A stretch of DNA of 64,000 nt from Pedobacter nototheniae (GCF_004335085.1 NZ_RQRS01000018.1:53125-117124); one strand, 5' to 3'. Shown: positions 1 through 9,020, numbered from the stretch's first letter. Notes: generated by a model not told the origin, from the sequence alone. Numbers and translations: made by a program.

Positions 1-674
1 CTTGGGATAATCCCGCTTACGCCGGAGGGATTGATAACGTTAAAATTTTAACAACACTCCGTATTTTTAGCTATAAATCTCACATCTATGCCGGTTTGGC
101 TATTTTAAATCCATATGCACAAAAGCAGGTTAAATATTATGCGCAGGCAGAATCTGAATTGTATAAACTGATGATTTGTGAGAATGAAACCGAATTTAGA
201 GAAAAGATATATGCCGCCCGAGATTTCGTGTTTCACGAAAGTCGCCAGTTGTTGTTGCTTGATGATAACATTATGAAAGAATTTAGCCTTTCTGATGCCT
301 CGCACAAACAGAAACCAAATACGCACCTTAGTTTGTTGAGTATGGTTTATGCCTGGTATAAAATGGGGGTAAATCCTTACGACAATTTAATTTGCCAAAC
401 ACCACCTTTTAAATTGCGTTTGGGCATTGCAGAGTATCTTTTTAAAAATGAAGAAATGCTCGAAGAATCAATTCATACCGCTTTATACGATAAATCAATC
501 CGCGGTGATGATTTAGAATTTCATACAGCAGTACACGAATGGGCATCAATTATTGGTTATGGTGATTTGAAAGGGTATAAGGAACACTTTGAAGCCGCAA
601 AATCGTTTTTCGCCAACCGCTTAAATGATGGCCGAGATTTAAGTGCCGAAATGATAAGAAGATTAGGGAAATAG
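1..674 (+). CDS. C-terminal part of a prephenate dehydrogenase-like protein (5' truncated by window)
   Basis: The reading frame is open from the first bases of the window (first full codon at 3), so the gene starts upstream. A TTG at 96 is in frame but is not needed as a start. The roughly 223 visible residues are helical and contain two stretches resembling the C-terminal dimerisation domain of TyrA/T-protein prephenate dehydrogenases: a segment ending in ARDFVFHESRQLL, and a second with QTPPFKLRLGIAEYLF followed by a WASIIGYGDL stretch. No Rossmann NAD-binding motif is visible because the N-terminus is missing. The family call is inference from remembered pattern; an unrelated NAD-dependent oxidoreductase is possible. 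It ends 12 nt before the next gene, suggesting co-transcription. Confidence 0.45.
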   Translation, partial: WDNPAYAGGIDNVKILTTLRIFSYKSHIYAGLAILNPYAQKQVKYYAQAESELYKLMICENETEFREKIYAARDFVFHESRQLLLLDDNIMKEFSLSDASHKQKPNTHLSLLSMVYAWYKMGVNPYDNLICQTPPFKLRLGIAEYLFKNEEMLEESIHTALYDKSIRGDDLEFHTAVHEWASIIGYGDLKGYKEHFEAAKSFFANRLNDGRDLSAEMIRRLGK

Positions 675-686
675 GCTGAGTTATTT

Positions 687-1280
687 ATGAAAATAAAGCT
701 AGAAAAGCCTGAGCTAATTTCGCTGCTGAAAGTAGAATTAAATGAGATAGAGGCCCTTTGCGTTTTATATGATTCAGGAAAGGTAGATGCCATTCATGAT
801 ATGGCAAAAGCAATTGTTAAGGTTTTTCATAACAATGAAAATTCAAAATCATTATTAAGCCAACTAAAGTTAACGCATTTGCCTGTTTACTGCAGTGCAG
901 ATACTTATAATCCAAAAAGTTTAATCAATTATCTTGGTCTGTTAAAATTAGAACACAAGATAGAATTAGGTTGGAATTATTATCCAAAGTTAGAGCATGT
1001 AGCATTAAAACCTGTTTCTCAGGATAACTGGTGGCAAAATAAAAAGATAGTGGTTGATTCTCTTGGGATTCCTTATACAAGAGCCAAAATTATAAAATTA
1101 GTCTCTACTAATGCTAGCGACTTGGAGAAGATGGATACCTCAGGATGGAAAATTAAAGGGGAAAAAGAAATTAAAATAAATCCGATTCCTGGCACCATTA
1201 GGCAGATTGCCTACGAATTATTAGAATCTTTTAAAGACATAGATCTTACCAAAGAAAGTAAATTACATCATAAAGTATAG
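687..1280 (+). CDS. conserved hypothetical protein, 197 aa
   Basis: I do not recognise a named domain. The protein is soluble, with no signal peptide or membrane segment. It begins with an amphipathic helix (ELISLLKVELNEIEALCVLYD), has a Trp pair in the middle (DNWWQNK) and ends in a charged helical tail with IRQIAYELLESF. It starts 12 nt after the stop of the upstream gene and probably shares its transcript. A 160-bp gap with its own promoter word follows, so it is likely the last gene of that unit. Codon use resembles its neighbours. Function unknown. Confidence 0.7.
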   Translation: MKIKLEKPELISLLKVELNEIEALCVLYDSGKVDAIHDMAKAIVKVFHNNENSKSLLSQLKLTHLPVYCSADTYNPKSLINYLGLLKLEHKIELGWNYYPKLEHVALKPVSQDNWWQNKKIVVDSLGIPYTRAKIIKLVSTNASDLEKMDTSGWKIKGEKEIKINPIPGTIRQIAYELLESFKDIDLTKESKLHHKV

Positions 1281-1426
1281 AAGGTTTTAATTTTTATTGA
1301 TTACCTAACTTTCGCATACTAGATGATCTACCACAAAGATCAATTATTCAAAATTCTATTTTATCCCCTTAATATATAGACTTTATTTTATTGGTTTAAT
1401 CCTTCGTTTAGCCAAAATAAGTACTT

Positions 1427-1434
1427 TATATTTG
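1427..1434 (+). promoter_or_regulatory. -7 promoter element for the TSUP gene (possibly leaderless)
   Basis: TATATTTG is an exact match to the Bacteroidota -7 consensus TAnnTTTG. It ends only 5 nt before the ATG at 1440, so transcription would start at or next to the start codon and the message would be leaderless or nearly so. No clear -33 TTTG lies 17-19 nt upstream, which lowers confidence. Confidence 0.5.
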
Positions 1435-1439
1435 CCGCC

Positions 1440-2276
1440 ATGTCGGTATTGCTGTTTACCCTTATTGTTTTAATTGGAGCCTTTGTGGCAGGTTTATTAG
1501 GCTCGTTAACAGGCTTGGGCGGTGGTGTAATTATTATTCCATTACTTACTTTAGCCCTAGGTGTAGATATTCATTATGCTATTGGAGCATCCATCATCTC
1601 CGTTATTGCAACATCATCAGGCTCCGCTGCCGCTTATGTAAAAGAAGGGATAACCAATATAAGGATAGGCATGTTTCTTGAAATTGCAACAACCGTAGGT
1701 GCCGTTTGTGGTGCTATTGTTGCCGTTTACTTAAATCCAGATTATATAGCAGTTATCTTCGGATGTATCTTAATTTTTTCAGCAATTATGACATTGAAGA
1801 AAAAGGTAGATCATACCACACAAGACGATACCGATAAATGGGCAAGATTTTTTAAACTAAATGGTTCATACCCCGATAAAGGAACAGAACATACCTATGC
1901 AGTTAAAAATGTACCAGGTGGTTTTTTTATGATGCTTTTTGCAGGTACACTTTCAGGGCTGTTAGGTATTGGAAGCGGTGCACTAAAAGTAATTGCAATG
2001 GATAACATTATGCGGTTGCCATTTAAGGTATCAACCACAACCAGTAATTTTATGATGGGCGTTACCGCGGCAGCAAGTGCAATTGTTTACCTGCACCGTG
2101 GGCAGATAGATCCAGGTATAGCCATGCCAGTTTGCATCGGTGTTTTAACTGGAGCAACAATAGGCTCTAAAATTTTGGTTAAAACTAAAACAGATAAATT
2201 GAAAGTTGTTTTTGCAGTTGTTGTAATTTTTCTGGCCATTCAAATGATTTATAAAGGTTTAAGCGGCGCAATGTAA
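1440..2276 (+). CDS. TSUP family (TauE/SafE) membrane transporter
   Basis: A 278-residue inner-membrane protein with about eight hydrophobic segments arranged as two related halves. The first half carries the glycine-rich motif GSLTGLGGG (residues 21-29) and the second the related GTLSGLLGIGSGALKV, as in TauE/SafE/YfcA proteins, which move sulfonates, sulfite or related organic anions. The substrate cannot be read from sequence. The stop overlaps the ATG of the DUF1634 gene (TAATG at 2274-2278), indicating translational coupling. TSUP proteins are often paired with DUF1634 proteins, which supports a two-gene transport unit. Confidence 0.88.
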   Translation: MSVLLFTLIVLIGAFVAGLLGSLTGLGGGVIIIPLLTLALGVDIHYAIGASIISVIATSSGSAAAYVKEGITNIRIGMFLEIATTVGAVCGAIVAVYLNPDYIAVIFGCILIFSAIMTLKKKVDHTTQDDTDKWARFFKLNGSYPDKGTEHTYAVKNVPGGFFMMLFAGTLSGLLGIGSGALKVIAMDNIMRLPFKVSTTTSNFMMGVTAAASAIVYLHRGQIDPGIAMPVCIGVLTGATIGSKILVKTKTDKLKVVFAVVVIFLAIQMIYKGLSGAM

Positions 2277-2671
2277 TGAGTACAGAAAAGAAAGAAAACT
2301 TAAACGATAAAGATATTCAGCTTATACTAGGCACACTTTTACGAGCCGGTGTAATCATTTCTATGAGCATTGTGCTGGTTGGCGGCGTAATTTATTTAAT
2401 CCATAATAAGGGAGCTATAACCGATTATAAAGTTTTTAAGCCAGAGCTTTCAAATTTCTCTACAATTGCAGCAATTTTCAAAGGAGTTTTAACATTTCAC
2501 GGCGATGCAATTGTGCAATTCGGCATACTTATGCTAATCTTTACACCAATTGCACGTATCGTTTTTGCATTATTTAGCTTTTTAATAGAACGAGATTACC
2601 TTTATGTACTCATTGGTTTAATCATATTAGCCATCATAACCATCAGTTTAAATGGTGGTTTAGCACATTAA
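2276..2671 (+). CDS. DUF1634 family membrane protein
   Basis: A 131-residue protein with three hydrophobic segments (about residues 20-45, 75-100 and 108-128) and a charged N-terminus (MSTEKKENLNDKDIQ). The pattern RAGVIISMSIVLVGGVIYL fits the DUF1634 family, whose members commonly sit directly after TSUP transporters and are presumed to be accessory subunits. Its ATG overlaps the TSUP stop codon by one base. The actual biochemical role is unknown. Confidence 0.8.
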   Translation: MSTEKKENLNDKDIQLILGTLLRAGVIISMSIVLVGGVIYLIHNKGAITDYKVFKPELSNFSTIAAIFKGVLTFHGDAIVQFGILMLIFTPIARIVFALFSFLIERDYLYVLIGLIILAIITISLNGGLAH

Positions 2672-2735
2672 CAATCCTTTTTAAGCTAAGTACCCATCTA
2701 TCAGCAATTTATTTGAAAAAATATTTGGCTAACTA

Positions 2736-2766
2736 TTTGAAAATTAATAATTCTTGTCTATCTTTG
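2736..2766 (+). promoter_or_regulatory. promoter of the ribosomal protein cluster
   Basis: TTTG at 2736-2739, then exactly 19 nt, then TATCTTTG at 2759-2766. This matches the Bacteroidota housekeeping consensus (-33 TTTG, -7 TAnnTTTG) perfectly in sequence and spacing. It lies about 78 nt upstream of the rplC ATG, so the transcript carries a leader of roughly 70 nt containing hairpins. The match also shows that an in-frame TTG at 2754 is not the rplC start. Confidence 0.85.
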
Positions 2767-2770
2767 CCGT

Positions 2771-2825
2771 CCCTTTCGGGGGATGCACAACCACCTTGAA
2801 CGAAGCCCTACTGCTTCGATGGGTG
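2771..2825 (+). promoter_or_regulatory. structured 5' leader of rplC (candidate r-protein autoregulatory element)
   Basis: The leader holds a small hairpin CCC-TTTC-GGG (2771-2780) and a longer one: CACC (2792-2795) pairs with GGTG (2822-2825), enclosing a perfect 6-bp stem CGAAGC (2801-2806) / GCTTCG (2813-2818) with a hexanucleotide loop. It lies between the promoter and the first gene of the operon, where r-protein leaders bind L4 or another product in other bacteria. Function is inferred from position and structure only. Confidence 0.5.
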
Positions 2826-2843
2826 TTAAAATTAAAAGATAAA

Positions 2844-3461
2844 ATGTCAGGAATTATTGGAAAAAAAGTAGGAATGACCAGTATCTTCGATGCAGACGGA
2901 CGTAATATTCCATGTACTGTAATCGAGGCTGGGCCTTGTGTAGTTACACAAGTGAAGACCGAAGAAAAAGACGGGTATTCATCTATTCAATTAGGATACG
3001 ATGAGAAAAAAGAGAAAAACACAACTCAACCGTTAAAAGGCCATTTCGCGAAAGCAAACACAACTCCAAAACGCAAGCTGGTAGAATTTGACTCATTTAC
3101 AACTTCACTTAACTTAGGTGATGTAGTAACTGTTGACGCATTCGCAGAAGGCGATTTTGTTGATGTTGTAGGTACCTCAAAAGGTAAAGGTTTTCAAGGT
3201 GTTGTAAAACGCCACGGATTTGCCGGTGTTGGTATGCAGACTCACGGTCAGCATAACCGTTTACGTGCCCCAGGTTCATTGGGAGCATCATCATTCCCTT
3301 CACGTGTATTCAAAGGAATGCGCATGGCTGGAAGAACAGGTGGAGACAGAGTAAAAGTTCAAAACTTACAAGTTTTGAAAGTTTATGCTGAGCAAAACTT
3401 ATTAGTAGTTAGTGGTTCCATTCCAGGAGCTAAAGGTTCTTACGTAATCTTAGACAAGTAA
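2844..3461 (+). CDS. rplC: 50S ribosomal protein L3
   Basis: Large-subunit protein L3 (205 aa), an early assembly protein near the peptidyl transferase centre. The N-terminus [16 protein letters not shown] is the family signature, and the central loop [42 protein letters not shown] is typical. The ATG at 2844 is preferred over an in-frame TTG at 2754, which lies inside the promoter spacer and would add 30 unrelated residues. It is the first gene of the cluster; S10 (rpsJ), which usually precedes it, is not in the upstream 2.8 kb. rplD follows after 4 nt. Confidence 0.97.
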   Translation: MSGIIGKKVGMTSIFDADGRNIPCTVIEAGPCVVTQVKTEEKDGYSSIQLGYDEKKEKNTTQPLKGHFAKANTTPKRKLVEFDSFTTSLNLGDVVTVDAFAEGDFVDVVGTSKGKGFQGVVKRHGFAGVGMQTHGQHNRLRAPGSLGASSFPSRVFKGMRMAGRTGGDRVKVQNLQVLKVYAEQNLLVVSGSIPGAKGSYVILDK

Positions 3462-3465
3462 TCAG

Positions 3466-4095
3466 ATGGAAGTTAAAGTATTAAACATTTCAGGTAAAGA
3501 AACAGGTGCCAAGGTGCAACTTCCTGAATCGGTATTTGGTATCGAGCCTAACGACCACGCGATTTATTTAGATGTAAAACAGTATTTGGCTAACCAACGT
3601 CAAGGTACTCACAAATCTAAACAACGTAATGAGATTGCTGGTTCAACTCGCAAACTATACAAACAAAAAGGTACAGGTGGTGCCCGTGCCGGTAGCATTA
3701 AATCTCCATTATTCAATGGTGGTGGTCGTGTTTTCGGTCCTCAGCCACGTGATTACAGTTTTAAATTGAACAAGAAATTAAAATCATTAGCACGTAAATC
3801 AGCTTTAGCTTATAAAGCAAAAGATAACAACGTGGTAGTTTTAGAAGATTTTAACTTCGATACAATTAAAACTAAAAACTTTACAAATTTAATCGCTGCG
3901 TTAAACGTAGGTAACGAAAAAACTTTGTTGGTTTTACCTGCACAAAATAATAATATCTATTTATCAAGCAGAAACGTTCAGAAAACTAAAGTAATTACTG
4001 CAGCAGATTTAAATACTTATGATGTATTAAACGCTGGTGTACTTGTGTTAACTGCAGATTCTGTTAAAACTTTGGAGGAGGCGTTTGCCAAGTAA
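3466..4095 (+). CDS. rplD: 50S ribosomal protein L4
   Basis: L4 (209 aa) lines the exit tunnel of the large subunit. The extended loop carries the conserved [29 protein letters not shown] segment that reaches into the tunnel, and the C-terminal half is the globular domain. In enterobacteria L4 represses its own operon; the hairpins before rplC would be the candidate target here, which is inference. Its stop lies 1 nt before the rplW ATG. Confidence 0.97.
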   Translation: MEVKVLNISGKETGAKVQLPESVFGIEPNDHAIYLDVKQYLANQRQGTHKSKQRNEIAGSTRKLYKQKGTGGARAGSIKSPLFNGGGRVFGPQPRDYSFKLNKKLKSLARKSALAYKAKDNNVVVLEDFNFDTIKTKNFTNLIAALNVGNEKTLLVLPAQNNNIYLSSRNVQKTKVITAADLNTYDVLNAGVLVLTADSVKTLEEAFAK

Positions 4096-4096
4096 T

Positions 4097-4387
4097 ATGG
4101 AAATTTTAAAAAAACCAATATTAACCGAAAAAGCTTCAGCTTTAACTGAGAAATCTAACCGTTTCACTTTTAGCGTTAACCACAAGGCTAACAAAATCCA
4201 AATTAAAGCAGCTATTGAAAAATTGTACGGTGTTACTATCGTTGCAGTTAACACAATGGTTGTTGATGGAAAAGCTAAATCACGTTACACTAAAGCAGGT
4301 TTTGTATCAGGCCGTAGCCCTAAATACAAAAAAGCAATCGTAACGTTGAAAGACGGAGAAACAATAGATTATTACGCAAATCTTTAA
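4097..4387 (+). CDS. rplW: 50S ribosomal protein L23
   Basis: L23 (96 aa) sits at the exit of the ribosomal tunnel and helps dock SRP, trigger factor and SecY. MEILKKPILTEKASALTEKSNRFTF is the expected N-terminus, with the conserved KIQIKAAIEKLYGV helix. The ATG at 4097 is preferred over an upstream TTG at 4085 that would overlap the end of rplD and add four atypical residues. Confidence 0.96.
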   Translation: MEILKKPILTEKASALTEKSNRFTFSVNHKANKIQIKAAIEKLYGVTIVAVNTMVVDGKAKSRYTKAGFVSGRSPKYKKAIVTLKDGETIDYYANL

Positions 4388-4407
4388 TTTAATTATTAAT
4401 TATAACT

Positions 4408-5232
4408 ATGGGCTTAAGAAAATTTAAACCAGTTACTCCGGGAACCCGCTTTAGAGTAGGGGCCAGCTTTACGGAGATTACAGCAACCAAGCCCGAAAAA
4501 TCATTGGTTGTATCATCAAAAAAGTCTGGTGGACGTAACAATACAGGAAAGATGACTATGCGCTACATGGGTGGTGGTCACAAAAAATCTTACCGTTTGA
4601 TCGATTTCAAACGTGATAAGTTTGATATTCCTGCAACAGTAGCTACTGTTGAATACGATCCAAACCGTACTGCCCGCATCGCATTATTAGTTTATGCAGA
4701 TGGCGAGAAGCGTTACATTATTGCTCCTGAAGGATTGCAAGTAGGTTCGAAATTAGTTTCGGGCGATACAGCAGCTCCAGAAGTAGGTAACACTTTAAAA
4801 TTATCAAACATTCCATTAGGTTCCATCATTCATAATGTTGAGATCCATCCTGGAAAAGGAGCGCAATTAGCTCGTAGTGCAGGTGCTTACGCACAATTAG
4901 CTGCCCGCGATGGTAAATACGCTACTTTGAAAATGCCTTCAGGCGAAACCCGTTTAATCTTGACTACTTGTCTTGCTACTATCGGTGCTGTATCTAACTC
5001 AGATCACGCAAACGAAGTATTAGGTAAAGCTGGTCGTAAACGTTGGTTGGGCCGTCGTCCGAGAACTAGACCGGTAGCGATGAACCCAGTAGATCACCCA
5101 ATGGGTGGTGGTGAAGGTAGATCATCAGGTGGTCACCCACGTTCAAGAAATGGTATTTTAGCTAAAGGCTACAAAACCAGAGAACTTAAGAAATATTCTA
5201 ATCGTTACATCATAGAGAGAAGGAAGAAATAA
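4408..5232 (+). CDS. rplB: 50S ribosomal protein L2
   Basis: L2 (274 aa) is the most conserved large-subunit protein and is needed for subunit joining and peptidyl transfer. The C-terminal segment [24 protein letters not shown] contains the conserved histidine region, and the N-terminus [15 protein letters not shown] is typical. Its stop codon overlaps the ATG of rpsS by one base (TAATG at 5230-5234), implying coupled translation. Confidence 0.98.
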   Translation: MGLRKFKPVTPGTRFRVGASFTEITATKPEKSLVVSSKKSGGRNNTGKMTMRYMGGGHKKSYRLIDFKRDKFDIPATVATVEYDPNRTARIALLVYADGEKRYIIAPEGLQVGSKLVSGDTAAPEVGNTLKLSNIPLGSIIHNVEIHPGKGAQLARSAGAYAQLAARDGKYATLKMPSGETRLILTTCLATIGAVSNSDHANEVLGKAGRKRWLGRRPRTRPVAMNPVDHPMGGGEGRSSGGHPRSRNGILAKGYKTRELKKYSNRYIIERRKK

Positions 5233-5498
5233 TGGCTCGTTCGATAAAAAAAGGACCTTATATTGACCATAATGTAGAGAAAAAAGTAAACTCTATGAAT
5301 GATGCAGGTAAAAAAACTGTAATCAAAACTTGGTCTCGCAGATCAATGATTTCTCCGGATTTCGTAGGTCATACATTTGCAGTACACAACGGAAATAAAT
5401 TTATCCCTGTGTACGTAACAGAAAACATGGTTGGTCACAAGTTGGGAGAATTTGCTCCAACCAGAACATTCAGAGGACACGCTGAAAAGAAAAAATAA
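5232..5498 (+). CDS. rpsS: 30S ribosomal protein S19
   Basis: S19 (88 aa) lies in the head of the small subunit, paired with S13. [19 protein letters not shown] and the C-terminal [21 protein letters not shown] are signature segments. It overlaps rplB by one base and is followed by rplV after 7 nt. Confidence 0.97.
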   Translation: MARSIKKGPYIDHNVEKKVNSMNDAGKKTVIKTWSRRSMISPDFVGHTFAVHNGNKFIPVYVTENMVGHKLGEFAPTRTFRGHAEKKK

Positions 5499-5505
5499 TT
5501 AGACA

Positions 5506-5868
5506 ATGGAAGCAATAGCAAAATTAAACAATTGTCCAACCTCACCGCGTAAGATGCGTTTGGTTGTAGATCTTATCAGAGGTGAACGTGTAGAAAAAGC
5601 ATTAAGCATTTTAAAGTTTACCAATAAAGAAGCAGCAATAAGAGTTCAAAAATTATTATTATCTGCAATTAAAAACTGGGAAGCTAAAAATGAAGGTGCC
5701 CGCCCTGAAGAAAGTCAACTATTTGTGAAAACAATTATGGTTGATGGAGGCCGTCAGCTTAAACGCTTACGTCCTGCACCTCAAGGCCGTGGATATAGAA
5801 TTCGTAAACGTTCTAACCACGTAACGCTGATTGTAGATAGTAAAAATACAGAAACAACTCAAAACTAA
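5506..5868 (+). CDS. rplV: 50S ribosomal protein L22
   Basis: L22 (120 aa) has a beta-hairpin reaching into the exit tunnel beside L4, a site of macrolide resistance mutations in other bacteria. The family features [18 protein letters not shown] near the N-terminus and [24 protein letters not shown] at the hairpin are both present. Length is normal for the family. rpsC begins 9 nt downstream. Confidence 0.97.
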   Translation: MEAIAKLNNCPTSPRKMRLVVDLIRGERVEKALSILKFTNKEAAIRVQKLLLSAIKNWEAKNEGARPEESQLFVKTIMVDGGRQLKRLRPAPQGRGYRIRKRSNHVTLIVDSKNTETTQN

Positions 5869-5877
5869 TTTTAGGAA

Positions 5878-6723
5878 ATGGGACAAAAAGCAAATCCAAT
5901 AGGTAACAGGTTAGGTATCATCAAAGGATGGGATTCTAACTGGTTCGGTGGCAACAACTACTCCGATAAATTAGTTGAAGATGAGAAAATAAGAAAATAC
6001 CTTTCTGCCCGTATTGCAAAAGGCGGTGTTTCAAAAGTAGTTATCGAACGTACGTTAAAACGTATCACTGTAACTATCCACACAGCTCGTCCAGGTATTG
6101 TAATCGGTAAAGCAGGTGCAGAGGTTGATAAAATCAAAGAAGAGTTAAAGAAATTAACTAAAAAGGAAATTCAAATTAACATCTTTGAAATTAAACGCCC
6201 TGAGCTTGATGCACAATTAGTTGCAGAAGGTGTTGCAAAACAATTAGAAGCAAGGATCTCATTCCGTAGAGCAATGAAATCTTCTATCGCATCAACAATG
6301 CGTATGGGTGCTGAAGGTATTAAAATCATGACTTCTGGTCGTTTAGGTGGTGCTGAGATGGCACGTACCGAGCAGTACAAAGAAGGAAGAGTGCCTTTGC
6401 ATACATTCCGTGCTGATATTGATTATGCTTTAGCTGAAGCTTTAACTACTTATGGTAAAATCGGTGTTAAAGTATGGATCTGTAAAGGTGAGGTTTATGG
6501 AAAACGTGATTTGTCTCCAAACATTGGTGCAGCAAACAACGGTCCAAAAGGCCAATCAGATAAACCAGCATTCGGTGGAAGAGATAACAGAGGTGGTGGA
6601 AGAGATAACCGTGGCGGTGGTAACGACAGACGTGGTGGAAACCAAGGCGGTGGTCGTGGTCCAGGCCAAGGTGGTGCAAACAGAGGTGGAGGCGCAGGCG
6701 CTAACAGAGGTCCTCGTAAATAA
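5878..6723 (+). CDS. rpsC: 30S ribosomal protein S3 with Gly/Arg-rich C-terminal tail
   Basis: S3 forms the mRNA entry site and has helicase activity with S4 and S5. Residues 1 to about 215 are the normal protein: [23 protein letters not shown], the KH-type [20 protein letters not shown], and the C-terminal [14 protein letters not shown]. From about residue 223 to 281 a low-complexity tail rich in Gly, Arg and Asn (RDNRGGG-type repeats) is added, making the protein about 60 residues longer than usual. RGG-like tails often bind RNA. The tail is in frame and ends at a normal stop, so it is part of the gene. Confidence 0.97.
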   Translation: MGQKANPIGNRLGIIKGWDSNWFGGNNYSDKLVEDEKIRKYLSARIAKGGVSKVVIERTLKRITVTIHTARPGIVIGKAGAEVDKIKEELKKLTKKEIQINIFEIKRPELDAQLVAEGVAKQLEARISFRRAMKSSIASTMRMGAEGIKIMTSGRLGGAEMARTEQYKEGRVPLHTFRADIDYALAEALTTYGKIGVKVWICKGEVYGKRDLSPNIGAANNGPKGQSDKPAFGGRDNRGGGRDNRGGGNDRRGGNQGGGRGPGQGGANRGGGAGANRGPRK

Positions 6724-6766
6724 TTGATTTATTAACAACATCGTTTAACGATTAGAACAAAATAAA

Positions 6767-7189
6767 ATGTTACAGCCAAAAAGAACGAAGTTCAGGAAGA
6801 TGCAAAAAGGCAGAATGAAAGGTTTAGCTTCACGTGGAGCTGAATTAGCATTCGGATCTTTTGGTATCAAATCTTTAGAAGCCACTTGGATCACAAGTCG
6901 CCAGATAGAGGCTGCCCGTATTGCCGTAACTCGTTTCATGAAACGTGAAGGCCAGGTATGGATCAGGATTTTCCCGGATAAACCGGTAACTAAAAAACCT
7001 GCTGAAGTACGTATGGGTAAAGGTAAAGGTGCTCCTGAGTACTGGGTTGCAGTAGTAAGACCAGGACGTGTAATTTTCGAAGCTGAAGGTGTGCCTTTAG
7101 AAGTTGCTAAAGAAGCATTACGTTTAGCAGCACAAAAATTACCAATCCAAACAAAATTTGTAGTACGTAGAGATTACGTAGAAGCATAG
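6767..7189 (+). CDS. rplP: 50S ribosomal protein L16
   Basis: L16 (140 aa) helps position aminoacyl-tRNA in the A site. [19 protein letters not shown] and the segment [22 protein letters not shown] are diagnostic. Length matches the family. A 43-nt gap separates it from rpsC and contains no clear signal. Confidence 0.97.
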   Translation: MLQPKRTKFRKMQKGRMKGLASRGAELAFGSFGIKSLEATWITSRQIEAARIAVTRFMKREGQVWIRIFPDKPVTKKPAEVRMGKGKGAPEYWVAVVRPGRVIFEAEGVPLEVAKEALRLAAQKLPIQTKFVVRRDYVEA

Positions 7190-7263
7190 TAAAGATTTAA
7201 GATGAATGTTGTAAATACTTGTTTTTTATAACCGCTACACTTAAACGTAAAAGAAAAATAAAA

Positions 7264-7476
7264 ATGAAAAATTCAGAAATCACAGGGCTTTCAAAAGAAG
7301 AATTACTAGCTAAGATTACGGAAGAAAAAGAGAACTTATCAAAATTGAAGTTCGCTCACACTATTTCAGCTATCGAAAATCCTTCACGCATTGCAAAAGT
7401 AAGGAAAGATATAGCCCGTTTAAATACTGAACTGACTAAAGTGAAAAACGCTGAGTCAGCTACTGAAACTAAATAA
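7264..7476 (+). CDS. rpmC: 50S ribosomal protein L29
   Basis: L29 (70 aa) is a small helical protein at the tunnel exit next to L23. The sequence has the [23 protein letters not shown] helix and the [19 protein letters not shown] signature, then a short variable tail. The ATG at 7264 is chosen because the in-frame TTG at 7219 would add 15 unrelated residues. A 74-nt gap separates it from rplP. Confidence 0.93.
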   Translation: MKNSEITGLSKEELLAKITEEKENLSKLKFAHTISAIENPSRIAKVRKDIARLNTELTKVKNAESATETK

Positions 7477-7489
7477 TTTGAGAGTCGAA

Positions 7490-7744
7490 ATGGAAAGACA
7501 ATTAAGAAAAACAAGAACCGGGTTGGTGGTGAGCAACAAGATGGATAAATCTGTTGTAGTGAGCGTTGAGCGTAAAGTAAAGCACCCGATTTATGGTAAG
7601 TTCGTTAAGAAAACTACCAAATTTATGGCTCACGACGAGAAAAACGAATGTGGTATCGGTGATACTGTATTAATTATGGAAACTCGTCCTTTGAGTAAAA
7701 ATAAGAACTGGAGATTAGTACAAATTTTAGAGAGGGCTAAATAA
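7490..7744 (+). CDS. rpsQ: 30S ribosomal protein S17
   Basis: S17 (84 aa) is a primary 16S rRNA binder. The OB-fold sequence [24 protein letters not shown] and the C-terminal [21 protein letters not shown] are characteristic. The ATG at 7490 is preferred over a TTG at 7478, which sits 1 nt after the rpmC stop and adds only MRVE. rplN begins 1 nt after its stop. Confidence 0.95.
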   Translation: MERQLRKTRTGLVVSNKMDKSVVVSVERKVKHPIYGKFVKKTTKFMAHDEKNECGIGDTVLIMETRPLSKNKNWRLVQILERAK

Positions 7745-7745
7745 G

Positions 7746-8114
7746 ATGGTACAACAGGAATCAAGATTAAACGTTGCTGATAATAGCGGCGCAAAAGAAG
7801 TATTAGTTATTCGTGTACTAGGTGGTACAGGTAAACGTTATGCTTCAATTGGAGATAAAGTAGTTGTTACCGTAAAAAGCGCATTACCTTCAGGTAATAT
7901 CAAAAAAGGTACGGTTTCTAAAGCAGTAGTTGTTAGAACTAAAAAAGAAATCCGTCGTAAAGATGGTTCTTATATTCGTTTTGACGATAATGCAGCAGTA
8001 TTATTAAACGCACAGGATGAGCCACGTGGTACACGTATCTTTGGCCCGGTTGCGAGAGAGTTGCGTGAAAAACAATTCATGAAGATTGTATCATTAGCAC
8101 CGGAGGTATTATAA
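7746..8114 (+). CDS. rplN: 50S ribosomal protein L14
   Basis: L14 (122 aa) forms an intersubunit bridge and is the binding site of RsfS in other bacteria. [27 protein letters not shown] and the C-terminal [30 protein letters not shown] are family signatures. It is packed with 1-nt gaps to both neighbours. Confidence 0.98.
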   Translation: MVQQESRLNVADNSGAKEVLVIRVLGGTGKRYASIGDKVVVTVKSALPSGNIKKGTVSKAVVVRTKKEIRRKDGSYIRFDDNAAVLLNAQDEPRGTRIFGPVARELREKQFMKIVSLAPEVL

Positions 8115-8115
8115 A

Positions 8116-8457
8116 ATGGGAAACAAAGTAAATACACCATCAAAATTAAAAATCCGCACAGGAGATTTAGTTAAAGTAATTGCTGGCGATTCAAAAGGTC
8201 AACAAGGAAAAGTACTTTCAGTACAAATAGATAAAAACAGAGCCATTGTAGAAGGCATTAACTTAGTATCTAAACATACTAAACCAAATGCTGCAAATCC
8301 AAACGGTGGTATTATTAAAAAAGAGGCTGCTCTTCACATTTCTAACTTGATGTTGGTTGATCCAAAATCTGGTAAAGCTACCCGCGTTGGTCGTAAACTA
8401 AATGCTGATGGTAAATTAGTTAGAGTTGCTAAAATTTCAGGAGAGGAGATTAAATAA
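8116..8457 (+). CDS. rplX: 50S ribosomal protein L24
   Basis: L24 (113 aa) is an assembly initiator with a KOW domain. The KOW core [35 protein letters not shown] is clear, followed by [30 protein letters not shown]. Its stop codon overlaps the rplE start by one base (TAATG at 8455-8459). Confidence 0.97.
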   Translation: MGNKVNTPSKLKIRTGDLVKVIAGDSKGQQGKVLSVQIDKNRAIVEGINLVSKHTKPNAANPNGGIIKKEAALHISNLMLVDPKSGKATRVGRKLNADGKLVRVAKISGEEIK

Positions 8458-9020
8458 TGGCTACACCTAGATTAAAAAGCAAATACAAAGAAGAAGTTGT
8501 AAATGCATTAAAAGAAAAATTCCAGTACAAAACTGTAATGCAGGTTCCTAAATTGGAAAAAATCTGTATCAATCAGGGTGTTGGTCGCTTTTCTGTAACA
8601 GATAAGAAGATTATGGATACTTCTATCGTTGAATTGACAACTATTACTGGTCAGCAAGCGGTAGGAGCAAAATCTAAAAAAGATATCTCTAACTTTAAGT
8701 TACGTAAAGGTATGCCTGTTGGTGTACGTGTTACTTTACGCGATAACAATATGTATGAGTTCTTAGATCGTTTGATCTCTGTAGCTTTGCCACGTATTCG
8801 TGATTTCAAAGGTATTAATGATAAAGGTTTTGATGGAAAAGGTAACTACACTTTAGGTGTTACTGAACAAATCATCTTCCCTGAGATTAATATCGATAAA
8901 ATCAATAAAATTTTAGGTATGGATATAACTTTCGTAACTTCGGCCAAATCTGATGTAGAGGCTTTAGAGTTATTGAAACAATTCGGATTACCATTTAAAA
9001 ATCAAAAAACAGCAGAATAA
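8457..9020 (+). CDS. rplE: 50S ribosomal protein L5
   Basis: L5 (187 aa) binds 5S rRNA and contacts P-site tRNA. Recognisable segments are [44 protein letters not shown] and the C-terminal [24 protein letters not shown]. The stop overlaps the rpsN ATG (TAATG at 9018-9022). Confidence 0.98.
   Translation: MATPRLKSKYKEEVVNALKEKFQYKTVMQVPKLEKICINQGVGRFSVTDKKIMDTSIVELTTITGQQAVGAKSKKDISNFKLRKGMPVGVRVTLRDNNMYEFLDRLISVALPRIRDFKGINDKGFDGKGNYTLGVTEQIIFPEINIDKINKILGMDITFVTSAKSDVEALELLKQFGLPFKNQKTAE

Noticed and set aside
2754..2843. N-terminal extension of rplC from an in-frame TTG
   Set aside because: The TTG lies within the spacer of a perfect promoter and the extra residues do not belong to the L3 family; the ATG at 2844 gives the expected protein.
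6452..6741. Overlapping frames over the end of rpsC
   Set aside because: They are frame shadows of the Gly/Arg-rich S3 tail; their Val-rich and Thr-rich translations are low-complexity artefacts.
7219..7263. Upstream TTG start for rpmC
   Set aside because: The 15 extra residues do not match L29; the ATG at 7264 gives a standard start.
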